From contig NC_054547.1 of NCBI RefSeq assembly GCF_017654505.1, positions 30,188,846-30,252,845 of the forward strand: a stretch of DNA of 64,000 bases. Reading direction: 5' to 3'. This document shows, one piece after another, positions 24,485-36,845 of this stretch. A program made the translations under genes and the position numbers. The first letter of the stretch is position 1; each line of letters opens with the position of its first letter. Source of the DNA: Polyodon spathula (taxonomy: Eukaryota > Chordata > Actinopteri > Acipenseriformes > Polyodontidae). The notes beneath the pieces were generated by a model that saw only the letters and a list, made by a program, of their open reading frames with translations, did not search any database and had not been told where the DNA came from.

Positions 24485-25725
24485 ATGTCTCGAGTCAATG
24501 ACTCATCATCAAATGGCAATTTTTCGTGGCTCATTGCCATCAAATGACTTGACTTAACTCGAGTCCCTGCAAACAAAGACTCGACTCCCTGCTCAAAAGA
24601 CGTGACTCAACTCACACAAAAAAATCTCCATCTGACTCGAGTCATTGTCTTTATGATAAAAATCAATAATATACTTATTTCAATACACACAGCCCCTCTC
24701 CAACACATGCAGTCATCTTGTCATTTTGCACATAAACAGGTTCCTGCCCCATGGTTGTTAAGATTGTTGCTAAGGAAATAGAAAACACCTTTCTAGCCTA
24801 TAGCACCGTACTGTGACCGGGAGAGAAACAAGCAGGCTACATTCTGCCAGCACTGTAAAGCGACAACCCAGCTAACACATAACATTGTGACAACGTTGCA
24901 GTAAGGTTGTGGATTGGTTGGGGCCAATGCAACGTTATGACAACTTTGTGACAATGTTATCAAGTGTCAGTTTAGCAACGTTGCCACAACATTTATTTTG
25001 GACCAAGTACATCTCTAACGTCATGAACGATACAACTGACTTAAATGAGTAGTACACAACATATGAAACCTGAACATTAATTTCAACAAAGAACAGACAA
25101 CTTTTTAATGAAAAAAGTAGTGACGCCTAATACAAACAGTAGCCTGCTATATTATATTAAACCAAAACAATAACAAATAATAACGATCTGGTTCTCTCTT
25201 GCTTTTCCAATGAATATAATATAATTAATAGAGAATAAAAACATACAAAGATAATTGTTTTTGTAATCTACTAGCGGCTTCTGTTGTATACATATCGCTG
25301 ATCATGGATCAAACAAATGTTCATGTTGGGGTGCGTATTTTTATTTTTTAATCAATGTCGTCCTTCTGGAGTCCACTGAATGCCTTTTAATGTGTTTGTT
25401 TTTTAAATCATTTAAATGCAAAACCATACCAAAACATGTATAAATGATTTTTTTTTATTTTATTATTTGTCCTGTGGTTACCTTTAATTACATTTTCTGC
25501 ACATACTGCTATGTATATGATGTAGAATATGTGAATGTAAGCATCTAACACTAGTACCTACAGTACTCTTTCAAATAAACTTGTTATGATTTTGAATGTG
25601 CGGTTCTTAAGGACGATATTCTTGTCATTGCCGGCACTTTACAAATTAAGCACTGCTCATAACTAATGACTCTAAGTGACTCGAGCAAGATTGGTGACTT
25701 GACTTGACTGGACTCTAGCAGTTTA
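24485..25725. mobile_element. Composite repeat with GACTCGAGTC-type ends
   Basis: The left part (24485-24655) is filled with TGACTCGAGTCA, GACTTGACT and ACTCGAGTC words; related words return at 25675-25722. These look like the subterminal repeats of one non-autonomous DNA transposon. In between, 24860-25020 holds an AACGTTGTGACAACGTTGCA-like repeat that looks like a separate insertion. 25020-25440 is homologous to 48849-49560. No coding potential seen. Confidence 0.5.
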
Positions 25726-28380
25726 GTGCTAGGGGAGCAGAGGAAATGGCACAGGTAAGAAAATATATTTTAAAACCTTAGTGACAACACATTTAACAAA
25801 GAAAAGTCCCACTAAACAATGGTAAAATAAACAATGGTAAAATGATAGATGGTGAAGAAATAAATGCTATTTCACCCTACAGCTGGTAGTGAAGAGAGAG
25901 CTTGTTGTAAAGGGCATGCAATCATGGAGTTGGCTGGAGTTATGTCCCTGGTACAAACATCCACTTCTAGCTTTTACCTTTTTTGACAAACTGCCTGCTG
26001 TGACTTAAAAAGACGACACTTGAAACACAACTTGAAAAGTGGCCTTGTTTTTAGCACCAGCTTTTTCCAGACCAAGACAGATCGCAATAAACAAGTTTAC
26101 AGTGTAACTGACAAAAAGTAGATTACAACAGTAGTTGCCTTTGCATTTTTCATGCGTTTCTAAATCTTCTCAGGGACGCATCTAGTTTATCTTAGTCAAA
26201 TTAGACAGTGATAAATTACTAAAAGGAGCAGTTGACAAAGAAGAGGTTGAATAATACCATACCATCCACAAGGGGATGGACACATAATTTGTTAACATTT
26301 TTCACAAGTAGGCCTGGAACTGAGAAAAAGATGACCTTTTTAGCATGCATGGTAGATACAATACAGATCCAGAAACAGGTATCAAATTTTTAGCGGCACT
26401 GTAGATTACAAGGCATGAATTGCCATTATATTATAATCACTAGGTAATTACCACTAGTCCCTGCTCTTACAAAGACACTACTATGTAATTACATGGCAAT
26501 AGCCTTGTAAAGATGTTGGTACCTACTGTAATTACGCAAACTTACTCCAATGGTCTAACAGTGATGACGTTAATAGGAGGTAAGAAAATGGATATTCAGG
26601 CATTAGTTAGCGCTCCTTTTAAGAACCTCCATCTCAACCACCACCAAAAATGGTAAGTATAATTATTCCAGTATTGTGTGTGGAGGGTATTGCAGGGATT
26701 AATTATCAATGAATCTATGGAATATGTATTGTATTTCAGGTTGTATACTGGGGCAATGTCTTCTTTACTCTCTGGTGTGTAGGGGTATTACCTCTAGCTT
26801 CTGGTGATGAGGTTTCATGCAGGTTACCACGAATAAGCCAATCGGCTTGCGGGTTTTCCAGCTAGTGTCATAGCAGTATACCTATTTTAATAGATACTGA
26901 GAGCTTACTGCTCTCTCGGTTTCTCTTTACATTGTATAGCAGGAGATACAGAGAACAGCGCTTGAACACCTTAGAAGGACAAATATTACTTACTGAGGAG
27001 CTTTCAAAGAATTTGTCAGATAAAATGACACCTCCATTGAACTTGCATTGGAAATCAGACGCCTAAGTATTTGAGAGCGGACACGCAAGGATGTCCTACT
27101 ATAAGTATACATATGGTGAAAAGAGGTTTTATTGTTTTCTGCTAGAGACTCAAATTGTCACAATGACACTCTACCAAACATTGGCTAGATGTAAAACTCC
27201 TGAACACAAAAGCCCCAGACAAACATCCCTCTACAGTAAAATTTTACAGCACTATTGAGATTTGCAGCTCTGTCACCGCACTGCTCTAAAATTAAATGCA
27301 AATCAACAAAGAAAATTTTTACAGCCCTGTCCATTTTTCACTACAGATATCCATAGGCGTGGGTTTCTAATTACTTGAAATCTTTCAACCATTGATGAAT
27401 AGAACATATGTTTTGGTATTATTTACTTCCCGTGCTCCTAACAACAATGCATCAATAATTCTGTCAGAACCTTGCTGAATTTTATGAGCTCCCATTCCTA
27501 TCTATCACCCCTCTTCTTGTGAGACTGTGAACTGTGAAAACAGCTCATTTGTTTAATTATCCAGATAACATTGTTTTATTTCTAAACTGCTTGGAATCCT
27601 CAGTTATTGACTTCTCAGGATTTGATGTTTGAGTTTGCCAAGACTGAGGTTGATTGATTGTTTGGGGGCATCCTTTCTTGTTTTGACTGGCACACTAAGG
27701 GTGGATATATGTGTTTCTACATCCTATGAATGTGTTGTTAGGAGTCTGAGGGAGCTGTACTTAGAGGCAAAGGATATATAGGGTGGAGGCGGTTTGGGCT
27801 AGGCTTCGCAGAGATAGCTGTAGGGCTTTTTTTTTAGTTACTTTTTTTTAGTTATGTAATTATGATTTTTGTGTTTTAGTTACAGTTATTAGTTTAATTT
27901 TAGTTACAGTTATTACAGTTAACTAAATATATTGTAATGTCAGTTATTATTTAGTTATTATTACAATTAACAGAGTTGTGATGACCTTGAAATCTGTCAA
28001 GGTAAAAATAAACTTGGGTAATGCCAGGCTCTTCACAGTACAATCCTTTGGCTAGCCAACCACAAAAATGTATTGATCAGAGATTACCATTTACTAGTGA
28101 AGTTTTGCTGTACAGCCCTCAACACAATTTAATAATAGTCAAATAGATACTGTGTGATGGAAACAGTTTGTAAAAAGCAAGCTGTTTATTTCAGCTTGAT
28201 TTTTACTTAACAATTTACAAAAGTTATACTTAGTTTTCAACATTAACTTGAGGAAAAAAATAATTAAACCATTTAATTTGTAGTTATAAATGTTTAAGTA
28301 GAAAACCTCAATGCCTGATGAAAACAAGGCATATAGAAGGGTTAAATATATAAGCAACTTATATGAATTAACGGTACCCA
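25726..28380. other. Unique non-coding sequence with AT-rich low-complexity patch
   Basis: No gene found. 27870-27975 is a patch of degenerate AGTTACAGTTATTA repeats. A good-looking splice donor (ATGGTAAGTAT near 26650) has no open exon before it. Confidence 0.5.
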
Positions 28381-28921
28381 TGTGTGAAGGGCTGCCCGCC
28401 CCTTATTAATTTATATATTTTTGTGCTGTTATGATCTATTACTGTTTTTATGTATACGTGTATTTGTTCCTTTTATTTGATTTTGTGTTTGTGTGTTTTG
28501 GATCGGCAGGGAGGGGGCTAAATTCCTCCCTGCCAAAATACTTGCGACAATGTGGCTGGAGCCTTAATTGAGCAATTGTTAATTATTGATTAATTGGGCT
28601 CCAGCCACAAACTATAAAAGTCAGGAGAGATCCTTTATCTGGGTAGAGAGCTAAGAGGAGGAATGTAAAACAATACTGGGAGTACAAGAAAGACGATTTT
28701 TACCAACTGTGAGGCCTTGTAGGTACTCGCTCTAGTTTAAAGATTACTTGTGTTTTGCTCTGTTTTACTTTGGCCCACGTGTAGTTTATTGTCTGAGTGT
28801 TTTGTTTAAACTGTTTGTTTATATAATTTAATAAACGCTGAGCACCGTAGCGTTTCAGTTTTGCCCTGTCAGTACTGCCTGTGTGTATTCTCTTCTGGGG
28901 CTGACGTCACCACTGTAAGCA
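28381..28921 (+). mobile_element. LTR-like block (possible solo LTR)
   Basis: About 540 bp starting with TGTG and ending with AAGCA. It has the order expected of an LTR: a TATA box (ACTATAAAAG, about 28611), then GGTAGAGAGC, and AATAAA at about 28829, with 90 bp to the end. Two perfect hairpins lie upstream of the TATA box: GGCAGGGAGG (28505-28514) with CCTCCCTGCC (28525-28534), and GTGGCTGGAGCC (28552-28563) with GGCTCCAGCCAC (28597-28608). No clear target duplication and no internal retroelement genes flank it. A poly(A) run begins directly after it, so a retroposed transcript is the alternative. Confidence 0.5.
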
Positions 28922-28926
28922 GGGGT

Positions 28927-28969
28927 AAAAAAAAAAAAAAAAAAAAAACGAATTAAAAAAAAAAAAAAC
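28927..28969. repeat. Poly(A) runs
   Basis: Two A-runs of about 22 and 12 separated by CGAATT, directly after the LTR-like block. Confidence 0.9.
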
Positions 28970-31900
28970 ATCTGCTTTTTTCTGTACAATACAAAATGCC
29001 CCTGACTCTCAGGCTTTCCAAGAGATCTGGAGAAAACATATTTGAGGGCCATATTTATAAAGCATTAACCTTTTTTTCTTATTGGAAAACAACACAAAGA
29101 AGTTGTTGTGTCAGAGAAATCTTTCATGTGCTAATTTAACAGCCCCTATAGGCAGTTCAAATGCTTATTTTTGATTCTGGTTGAAAATGCTTTATGAATA
29201 TGGACCATATTGAAACAAAAACTCATATTAAAATGTACATTTTCTATAGGCTTACATTATCATTCCATATTCAGATAACAAGTTTGTCATTCCATACATG
29301 TAATATCGCACTTGTTTTGTTTGATTAACTTTGATTAAAGAATTTGTAGAGTTTTTTTTAATCTTTATTTTTCCACTGAAGCAGAGAATGGGTGAAATCG
29401 ACCTTTATGCTTTAAAAAAAAAAACTTTTTATGCCATTGAGAAATATCTTGTTTAGTGAAATCCCTTTATCATATTCAACATTCAACAAAACCATGGTTA
29501 CCAACATTCTAATTGAAATAATGCTTGGTCACAGCAGAGCTGACTTTACATGCACCCTTGCAAACCACAACTCAACTCCCACTGTTTATTTGAACAATGC
29601 TGCACCACTCTCACAATCTATAATGCTAGAGACATATTAAAATGAGAATATTGAAGCTCTCTTAATTAATATATTTTCTCTTATTATGTATGACAGAAAT
29701 TAAAATGGCAGTATTTTTCTGCTTTGACTGGCCCATCTTAGTACACCTGTCCCTAAATGTTTGTCAATTACACGTGAAAAGTCAATTACCAATGTCCCTG
29801 CCTATACAAATATGTTAAATGAGGTGAAATATTTGAAACAAATAATCCAATTGTTAATTTTTGCCTGATTATAAACGTGCAAGTGCCCAGTAGTGCAGAC
29901 ATCAGCAATGTACCCAGCTGTAACTGGCATTTTTCCAAGGCTCTTTACAGTATACCTTGGCAGCCTCTTGATTTAGAGGAAAAAAAAAAAAAAAAAACAC
30001 AGCCTGCTGCATAGAATAAAAGAATGGCTATTGTTCATTTAAAATGCCACTAAATCAAGCAGAATGTATGTTTAACATAGTTTCTAGTTCTGGAACATGG
30101 CATAAGAGTTATGAATCACTGATATTTTTCTAAATATACTTTAGTTTTACAGTAGCCTATACAGCAATGATGCTCAAACTCTCCGCTGGGAAATGTGTCG
30201 GGCTAGTGTCTGGCCCAGCTCTTCTAGACCAAGGTCTCAATTTAAAATCTCTACATTTAATTGCATATTAAATTAATCACTTTACATACTGGTTCTACAG
30301 TATATGTTAAAAAGTGTGCCACATACAGGTAAAGCAAGAGACTTTTCACATATGCTCCAAATGTCCTGCATTAACAGAATATTGACTGTAATGTAACTTT
30401 TATATTATACATTTCAATAAAACTAAAATCGGTTCATAACATTCTCCACTGAAATCACAGCTGACACCTGCAAAGGAATTAACCATGGCTTTAGCTAATG
30501 TAACAGCTTCCAAACTCTTAAAACACATGCATGGTTTGCATGTACTTATTCCCCTAGTAACATACAACTTACATATTTTTCTTGTTGGAGTTCTCTGAGA
30601 CCAGGTCCACATGACAATATATTTCTAACTAATCTTAATCTTATGGTTAGTTTGAGAAACGCATGGTAGCTTCCTAACCAGTGGGCTCACAGACACTGAA
30701 AATTAATGAATAATGTAATAAGGAAACAGTTTTGAATTCACTACAAGGAAAAAAAACACGCCATTCTTGCAGGCAGCTTAGTTCAGCTGCCATACAAGTG
30801 GGTGCCTATTACGAGTGGCTACCATAACCAATTTATTGTTTCTGGGCTTTTTAATATCCTTGTCAGACAAGCTTAAAAAACCTACTCATGAAACAAGGAT
30901 GCAAATGCATAGCAGTCTGTGCCCTGTCATTTCTCTTGTTGAGAGTCTGGAATGGGGCCATCGCTTATAAGATGTTCTATTGATGCTAGGGCTGAACTTG
31001 ACCTGTCAGCTGTCAGCTCCGTGCAGCAGTCAACAGCAGAAGCTGTAATGGACACATTATTTTACATTAACGGTCTTAGGCAAAGCACAAGGTGAGACTA
31101 AAAAATATCTGTCCCTGTTCAATATGGAAAGCATGCACTCTCTTTTTTTAAAACAGTTCCCTTTTTGAAAATCCTTTCAGAGAAATCATTTTATTTGATT
31201 TATGCCAGCCCCGACCACTAAATGTGTTTTGTAGTTGCCATATAAGATTTGTTTTTAATTATTAGTTCAAGAAAGAGGGCTGCATTGATAAAGAGGTTTA
31301 ATTGTCTGTCAGCATGTCTTATGGTGTGGTGGCTTCATTTACTCCTGGCCCCACTCCTCATTACCATTGCAATCCTCAAGGCTCTTCGGCATCTCAAGAC
31401 GAGTGCTTAATTAGCAAAGCCTGGCAGAGCAGGCAAGCAAGTCAGTAAGCATGCTTCCCTCTCCTTCTTTCTCACTGCCATCCTGACAAGTCTAATAGAC
31501 TATTGATTTTCTATCCTCAAAGAGATCAGGCTCCACCTTTACCGTTCAATCATGATATTAGCTGTCCATTAACTCGCATTCCCCAACCTAACAGTTTGTT
31601 GACACCGCATCACCCTGTGCCTCCCACCCAATCAACACACAGGTTAAAAAAAAAAAAAAAAAAGGAATGCATCATTCTCTCACAACTGTGGATTTTGAAA
31701 AGAAGGAAGAAGCACTGTTTGAACTGTTACAGGCAAAAAAAAAAAGTTTTAAAGTGTTACTTCTGAAATCGTAACCCTGCTAAAGACAGTTTGGTGATCA
31801 CAAGGTACAGTATTAAAGTAAAGAAAGGCTTTTTGAAACCTCAAATCAGATGTTATGCTCCATTTTTTAGCCCATTTTCTGGTTTGGTTTTCAAAAATAA

Positions 31901-33231
31901 ACGGGTCATAGCTGTTTTTTTTTTCTCCTATTATGACAATATAATTATAATTCACTATATCACATGTTTAATGCAAATGCACAACAGAAATAAAATATAA
32001 TAATCTTGCAAACAGGGCAGTTTTTAAATGATGCTTCTGGTATGTTGGCTCAAACAAGGCATAGGGTTTAAATGGTTTCATGCCTAATAAAAATGAAAAT
32101 GTACAGACTGTTAGCTTTTCGAGACTCTACATAAAAATCTCACTAACAAGGGCAAGCGTAATATCCCAGTATGCATACTGTAACAAAAAATTGGGAAAGA
32201 GGGTGTGATTTCACAGTTGTTAACAGTGTCAATGGTTAATGCTATAGGTGCTCAGTGTATCCCTTATTTGTTTACACAATGATTTTGCATAACGTTCACA
32301 GGAATTGCAAGCAAAATGGAGCTGGGGTCATATCTAAGATGTTTGCCACTGTGGACAAAAATATTGGACAGATTAAGCACCCTTAGAGGTGGAGGGAGAT
32401 ATTTCAGCTCACATGGGAGATATGCAACTGTTTCCTTTTTTATATGCCCTTTCAGAAATGTATACATATTTGTGCCCTCTAAGACAGAAAAAAATGCCAC
32501 TTATTTTACATTTTAAGGTCACACAATATAGATTCACAGGCTTCCTTAAATGTATTATGTATCCCCTTCCACATGATAGGGCTCCACAGCTACACTTGTT
32601 GTGCCTCCAGGGAGCAACTGCCCTTCACGTCAATGAAGATGATGGCCAGGGAGATGGGATGCTGAGAAAGAATAGCCGCATACTCATCACAATTTTCAAA
32701 GGATCACAGCTATCCTGACGGCCAACACAGACCAACATTTTCAGTGCAATGAATTCCAATAAAAGCACATTCCTTTTCAGTCTTCTTCATGTGCACCACA
32801 CAACAAACATAAGCTACTCCAGCAACACCAGGGATTAGAAATTAATTATTCTTGACAGCGTCTCACAGTTTCAGTCGCATCACTGTTCTGTTGACAGTCT
32901 GCTGTAGATTATTCACATTTGCTTGTTAGGTGACCTGTAAGATCAGGTCATGGGTTACGCAGCTAACCTTGAATCATTGCTCTCTATCAGATAGCCTATT
33001 CATAATTTAACGTCTAAAGGCCTTTTTTTGTGTGGAATAAACAGAAAAAATTGAGGTGAACCTGTCAGCCAAAAAAAGATGATTTTTCTCTATAAATATT
33101 ATTAACTCCTGTTTACCCACACACCTTTGCAGTTTTAATGACCGTACTTCAATAAATATGTCTATAGAGTAAACTGAATATATTTTATTAATTTTAAAAA
33201 TATCCACAACCAAAGTGCTTTCAGGTGTTAT
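28970..33231. other. Unique non-coding sequence
   Basis: No gene supported. Several small open frames (29431-29640, 30400-30612 minus, 31503-31766, 32389-32718) lack motifs. The stretch 31250-31460 is unusually free of simple repeats and is a candidate conserved non-coding element, by appearance only. Confidence 0.45.
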
Positions 33232-33500
33232 AATGTTAGGTTATTATTATAACCCTGGTTCCCTGAAATCGAAAGGTATCCATTACATAATGGGTTAACT
33301 TTGTTTACCTGAAAATTATGAGACTTACCAAAGCCGTCACATAGTGACCAGCAACCTCATCACACCAGTCTCCACCCCTTCTAAGAGAGCTCTGTGATGT
33401 TTCAGGGAACCAGGGTTATAATAACCTAACGTTCCCTTTCAAGTACGAAATGTATCCATTACATAATGGTTAATTATACCCAAGCCGTCACAAAGTGCAT
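33232..33500. repeat. DIRS terminal repeats, back to back
   Basis: 33234-33268 and 33400-33433 are near-perfect inverted copies (core AACCCTGGTTCCCTGAA and TTCAGGGAACCAGGGTT), differing by one ATA. Overlapping this, TATCCATTACATAATGG occurs directly at 33277-33293 and 33453-33469, and GCCGTCACA with AGTG occurs twice near 33330 and 33487. The mix of inverted and direct copies of terminal sequence is expected of DIRS-type elements, which carry split or inverted termini. The recombinase relic follows on the minus strand side. Confidence 0.7.
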
Positions 33501-33589
33501 TACTTGCAGTACGAATTAAATCTGAGAGGGTCAGACGGTAAGGCTGCCACAACATGTATTATTTCTTTATTTATTATTTTTAGTACATA

Positions 33590-34330
33590 GCAGGGATCAA
33601 ATCTCCTCAGGTGCTTCCAGTCTCAACATTGAAGCCACAGTTAGTGCTCTGGTCCCAAAGTCAGGGTTTTGAGGATCCAGCACATATTGTCTGTAAAACC
33701 TTGTGAAGTGTCAGTGACAGATGCACCCTGGAACAACACCCAAGAGGTAGACATACCTCTTGTGGAGGGACCAGTGACCTTCACAGAGGGGCAAGTTGGC
33801 TAATTTATAAGCAATCTTTGCTGTCTCTGCAATCCAACAGGACAGCCTCTGCTTAGACAGGGCTTTACTCTGGGCCTTAGCTCCATAGCAGATGAACAGC
33901 TGTTCAGATTGCCTCCAACTTTTTGTTCTGTCAATATAATACGCTAATGCCCTAAAAGGGCAAAGCGCATGGAGCTTACGCTCCCTATCCGACCAGATGG
34001 AAAAGTCTGATTGGTTGATGTGAAAGGTTAAAATACATTTGGGCAAGAAAGCCAGGTTTGTGCGGACAGTGACCTTGGTGCTAGGCTCCTCGAAAAACAG
34101 ACAAGCTTTAAAAACAGAAAAGGCTTGCATCTCGCTCACATGCTTGGCAGAGGTGATGGCAAGCAAAAATGCTGTCTTAAGACAGATGCTTCAGCTCAGC
34201 TGATTGAAGGGACTCAAAAGGCGGCTTCATGAGTGCCTTTGGCACTGTGTGCAGCCGCCACTAAGGAACACTGTCCTTAAGGGGCGGGCGCAGTCTCCGT
34301 GCTCCTTTTCAAAAATTGCCCTGCCAGGAA
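33590..34330 (-). pseudogene. DIRS-type tyrosine recombinase pseudogene
   Basis: The longest open part is 34166-33711 (151 codons); the readable domain begins upstream near 34260 with PPFESLQSAELKHLS. It continues through the FLLAITSAKHVSEMQAFSV block, LTFHINQSDFS, LHALCPFRALAYYIDRTKSW, EQLFICYGAKAQSKALSKQR, and after frame slips HFTRFYRQYVLDPQNPDFGT near 33680 and LRLEAPEEI near 33600. These blocks are those of the tyrosine recombinase that integrates DIRS elements. In SAKHVSEM the Arg usual before VSE (SAKRVSEL), which I take as the first catalytic Arg, is His. The expected His-x-x-Arg segment is scrambled. The C-terminal RFY with its Tyr is present. Inactive relic. Confidence 0.85.
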
Positions 34331-35080
34331 GTGAGCTCCTGGGGAGTGAATCAATTTTAACATGGCAAGCTGAAATAACTACCAATAGCCCTTTAATGCA
34401 GAGGGTGATTAATCCCCTCATCAAACAGGTCCTGCAAAAATAACTGTCATGGGACTGATCATGGGGTGAAGCCCTTACACAAGCACCGCGTCTGAAAAAT
34501 GCCCCCCGGGTCCACTGGTATTGGTACTTTTTAAAAAATGTGATAGGGTACCTACAGCTATCAATGCAGGCTGATGGTACAGCTGCAACGACAGACAGAC
34601 CAACAGGGTACTGTCACAGGACACGGTGCAATGGACTGGACCATGATATACCACTACTAAGTGCTGTGCACATGGTGAAGTGCGGATCGGTGCAGTGCAC
34701 GTTTAGGTACAGGTGCACAGGTGGTACTTGTAAACAATGCTCGCGCTGGTTCAGTACCAGTTAGTGCTGGTGCAGCTGTGGCTTGGTGCACGACCGAGGC
34801 TGCCGTGAAAGTGCGCTGAAAGTGCGCTGAGCAGCAGTGCTCATTCTGAACAGGTTAGGAGTTCCTGCCAAAACTAGGTTTGTTGTATTTTTAATTTGTG
34901 GTACTAGGGTACTGAGGCTGCCGTGACCCGGTGCTTGGTGTGGGCTGGTGTGGTACCAGGGGCAGAGCGGCACTTATGACTGCGGTGGAAGCAGGCGGGG
35001 CTAAAAGCAACCGCACAGACCACTGACAATAACAACAGGCGTACCGCAGAAGAGTCTGTGTGCCCGCTTGATAGACCAAG
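34331..35080 (-). mobile_element. GC-richer DIRS-associated block
   Basis: Upstream of the recombinase on the minus strand. Rich in GGTAC, GGTGC and CTGGTACC words, with Pro/Ser/Thr-rich minus readings such as PLVPHQPTPSTG. RT and RNase H are not visible, so the element is internally deleted. It could be a gag-like or leader part (inference). A short tandem, AAAGTGCGCTGA twice, is at about 34807-34830. Confidence 0.45.
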
Positions 35081-36086
35081 CTAAAAAGCCTTCACAGTGA
35101 TAAACATAATTTGTTACAAAGGAACGTGGAATAAATATGGGTAATTAAATCCACATGAAAAAAAAAACCAAAAAAAAAACTGTATACTCATTAAAAAACT
35201 GTGCTCAATAGGAATGGAATGAAATCTGAATCCTAGCCCTGAATCAAATCTGTTTACGAACAGTGTGCTAGGCCTTCCATTCTCTCTTTATTTCTACACT
35301 TTGTAAGATGAAAATGTTCTTCAGCCTGGTTTCACCTGAAATGTAGGATTCTGAGAGCACCCCTACTTGTAAATAGAAGCCTCAGTATTTCTTCAGATTT
35401 TTGCAGGACAAAAAAACAATTTATGGATAGATTCAGCAAGTTTGCAGCTCAGCACTCTGGCTGAAAAGATAGGGTTATCACCTCTATCTCAAAAGTAGTG
35501 GGGACGCAATACAATCATATCACAGCAACCAACAATGCCTAGGCTATGAGATTCACAGGACAGCTGTAAATGTTCAATAGCTTTTCAGACAAAGGCAGAC
35601 TGCCATTTAAATCCACCTCTCTCAAGCTACAAGAAGTCTTTTTTTACGTGGAAAAGCCGTTTTATTGGTTTTAAACTGCCCAACTCATTTAGTAAAAATG
35701 ATGCAAAGTAACTCAAAGAAACAACTTGTTTTATGTGTTTTAAAACCTTTGGGTCCCAGGATATTTTATTGTTTGAAATAATTTTTAATTTATTCTACAA
35801 CTGGGACTGTGAAATATGTGCTTCTACAATACATAACCTGTTAGAGACAATTAAAGCAGATTTTGAAGGGCACACAGTTATTTAAAGTGTGTTGCTTTTT
35901 TGTAGAAGTATTTAAAAATACAATTTGTAATACATGTAGACACACATAGTGGTTTGGTTGGTACATCTAACAACTGATTATGGTTGGTACATTCACAACC
36001 CTGATTATGATGTAGACTAAGGCAGCCCAAGAAGGGTGCGAATCAAGATCTGTAGACTCTCCCTAATACAAACTCAGGAAACATGT
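35081..36086. other. Unique non-coding sequence
   Basis: No gene or repeat recognised. Short A-runs near 35160. Confidence 0.5.
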
Positions 36087-36285
36087 AACGTTAGGTTACT
36101 TACCGTAACCCTGGTTCCCTGAAAGAGAAGACGACCACCAAAACATTACGTATGGGATATGCCTCCCTATTGGTAGGTATTTTCTGAGCTCTCTATACCA
36201 AAGTTGCGAAAGGCCCCTTCCTGGGGTGACGCCCTTTGTCCCGCCTACAGAGGGATTAAATAGTCAAACCACGGAAGCCATGTTC
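36087..36285 (+). repeat. DIRS-like terminal repeat, left arm
   Basis: Starts AACGTTAGGTTAC, then CCCTGGTTCCCTGAAA, the same terminal phrase as at 33240. From 36117 to 36285 it is an inverted copy of 40170-40345, with about eight differences. Most differences are CG in the left arm against TG or CA in the right arm, the pattern of CpG decay. Confidence 0.75.
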
Positions 36286-36404
36286 TAGGGATGGGCGATG
36301 CCACTGATTTTCTTTTCTATCCGATACCAAGTAATACCAAGGCTAGTATCCCAATACTGATACTGATACCGATACTTTTAGAAATCTTCTTATGTACATA
36401 AAAA
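36286..36404 (-). mobile_element. Inverted copy of the hAT 3' end
   Basis: 119 bp equal, in reverse complement, to 40051-40169, the last 119 bp of the hAT element. It starts with TAGGGATGGGCGATGCC and is preceded by CCATGTTC, the reverse complement of the hAT target duplication. The inverted homology therefore runs without a break from the DIRS-like repeat into the hAT end. Confidence 0.85.
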
Positions 36405-36490
36405 TAGGCCGATAGGCCCCTTCTTTTTTTTTTTTTTTTTTTTTTTAAACCTAACACAGTCTTACCTTACCGTGTTGAGAGGCAAAAAGA

Positions 36491-36498
36491 GAACATGG
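36491..36498 (+). repeat. hAT target-site duplication, left
   Basis: GAACATGG directly before TAGGGATGGGCAGATCG. It is identical to 40170-40177. Eight bases is the length typical of hAT insertions. Confidence 0.85.
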
Positions 36499-36845
36499 TA
36501 GGGATGGGCAGATCGATCCAAAGTATCGATACTTCCAAGCCTGACGTTTCATTTTGGAGAATCGATTCTCACATAAAAATACCGATACCAGGTACTTTCT
36601 TTAGCCAGTGATTTTTTTTTTTTTTTTTTTATGAAACTAAATGTGTATCAGATATTGAAAGTGAAAATAAAATAAAATGAAATGTAGCACATTGTTGTTT
36701 AGGATAGGAACTACTTCTCCTTCTGCCCTCTCCCTCCGCTCCTCATATAGCCTATACACAGGCACGCCGAGACACATGCTGTCACTCAGTCACAGTCAGT
36801 CACATAAACGAGAGTGAACACGCTTACCAGTGCTGCTCTGCTTTC

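Noticed and set aside
32389..32718. 109-codon plus-strand frame
   Set aside because: No motif; overlapping frames in other phases and on the minus strand (32264-32500).
34204..34443. 79-codon plus-strand frame in the DIRS region
   Set aside because: Shadow of the minus-strand recombinase region.
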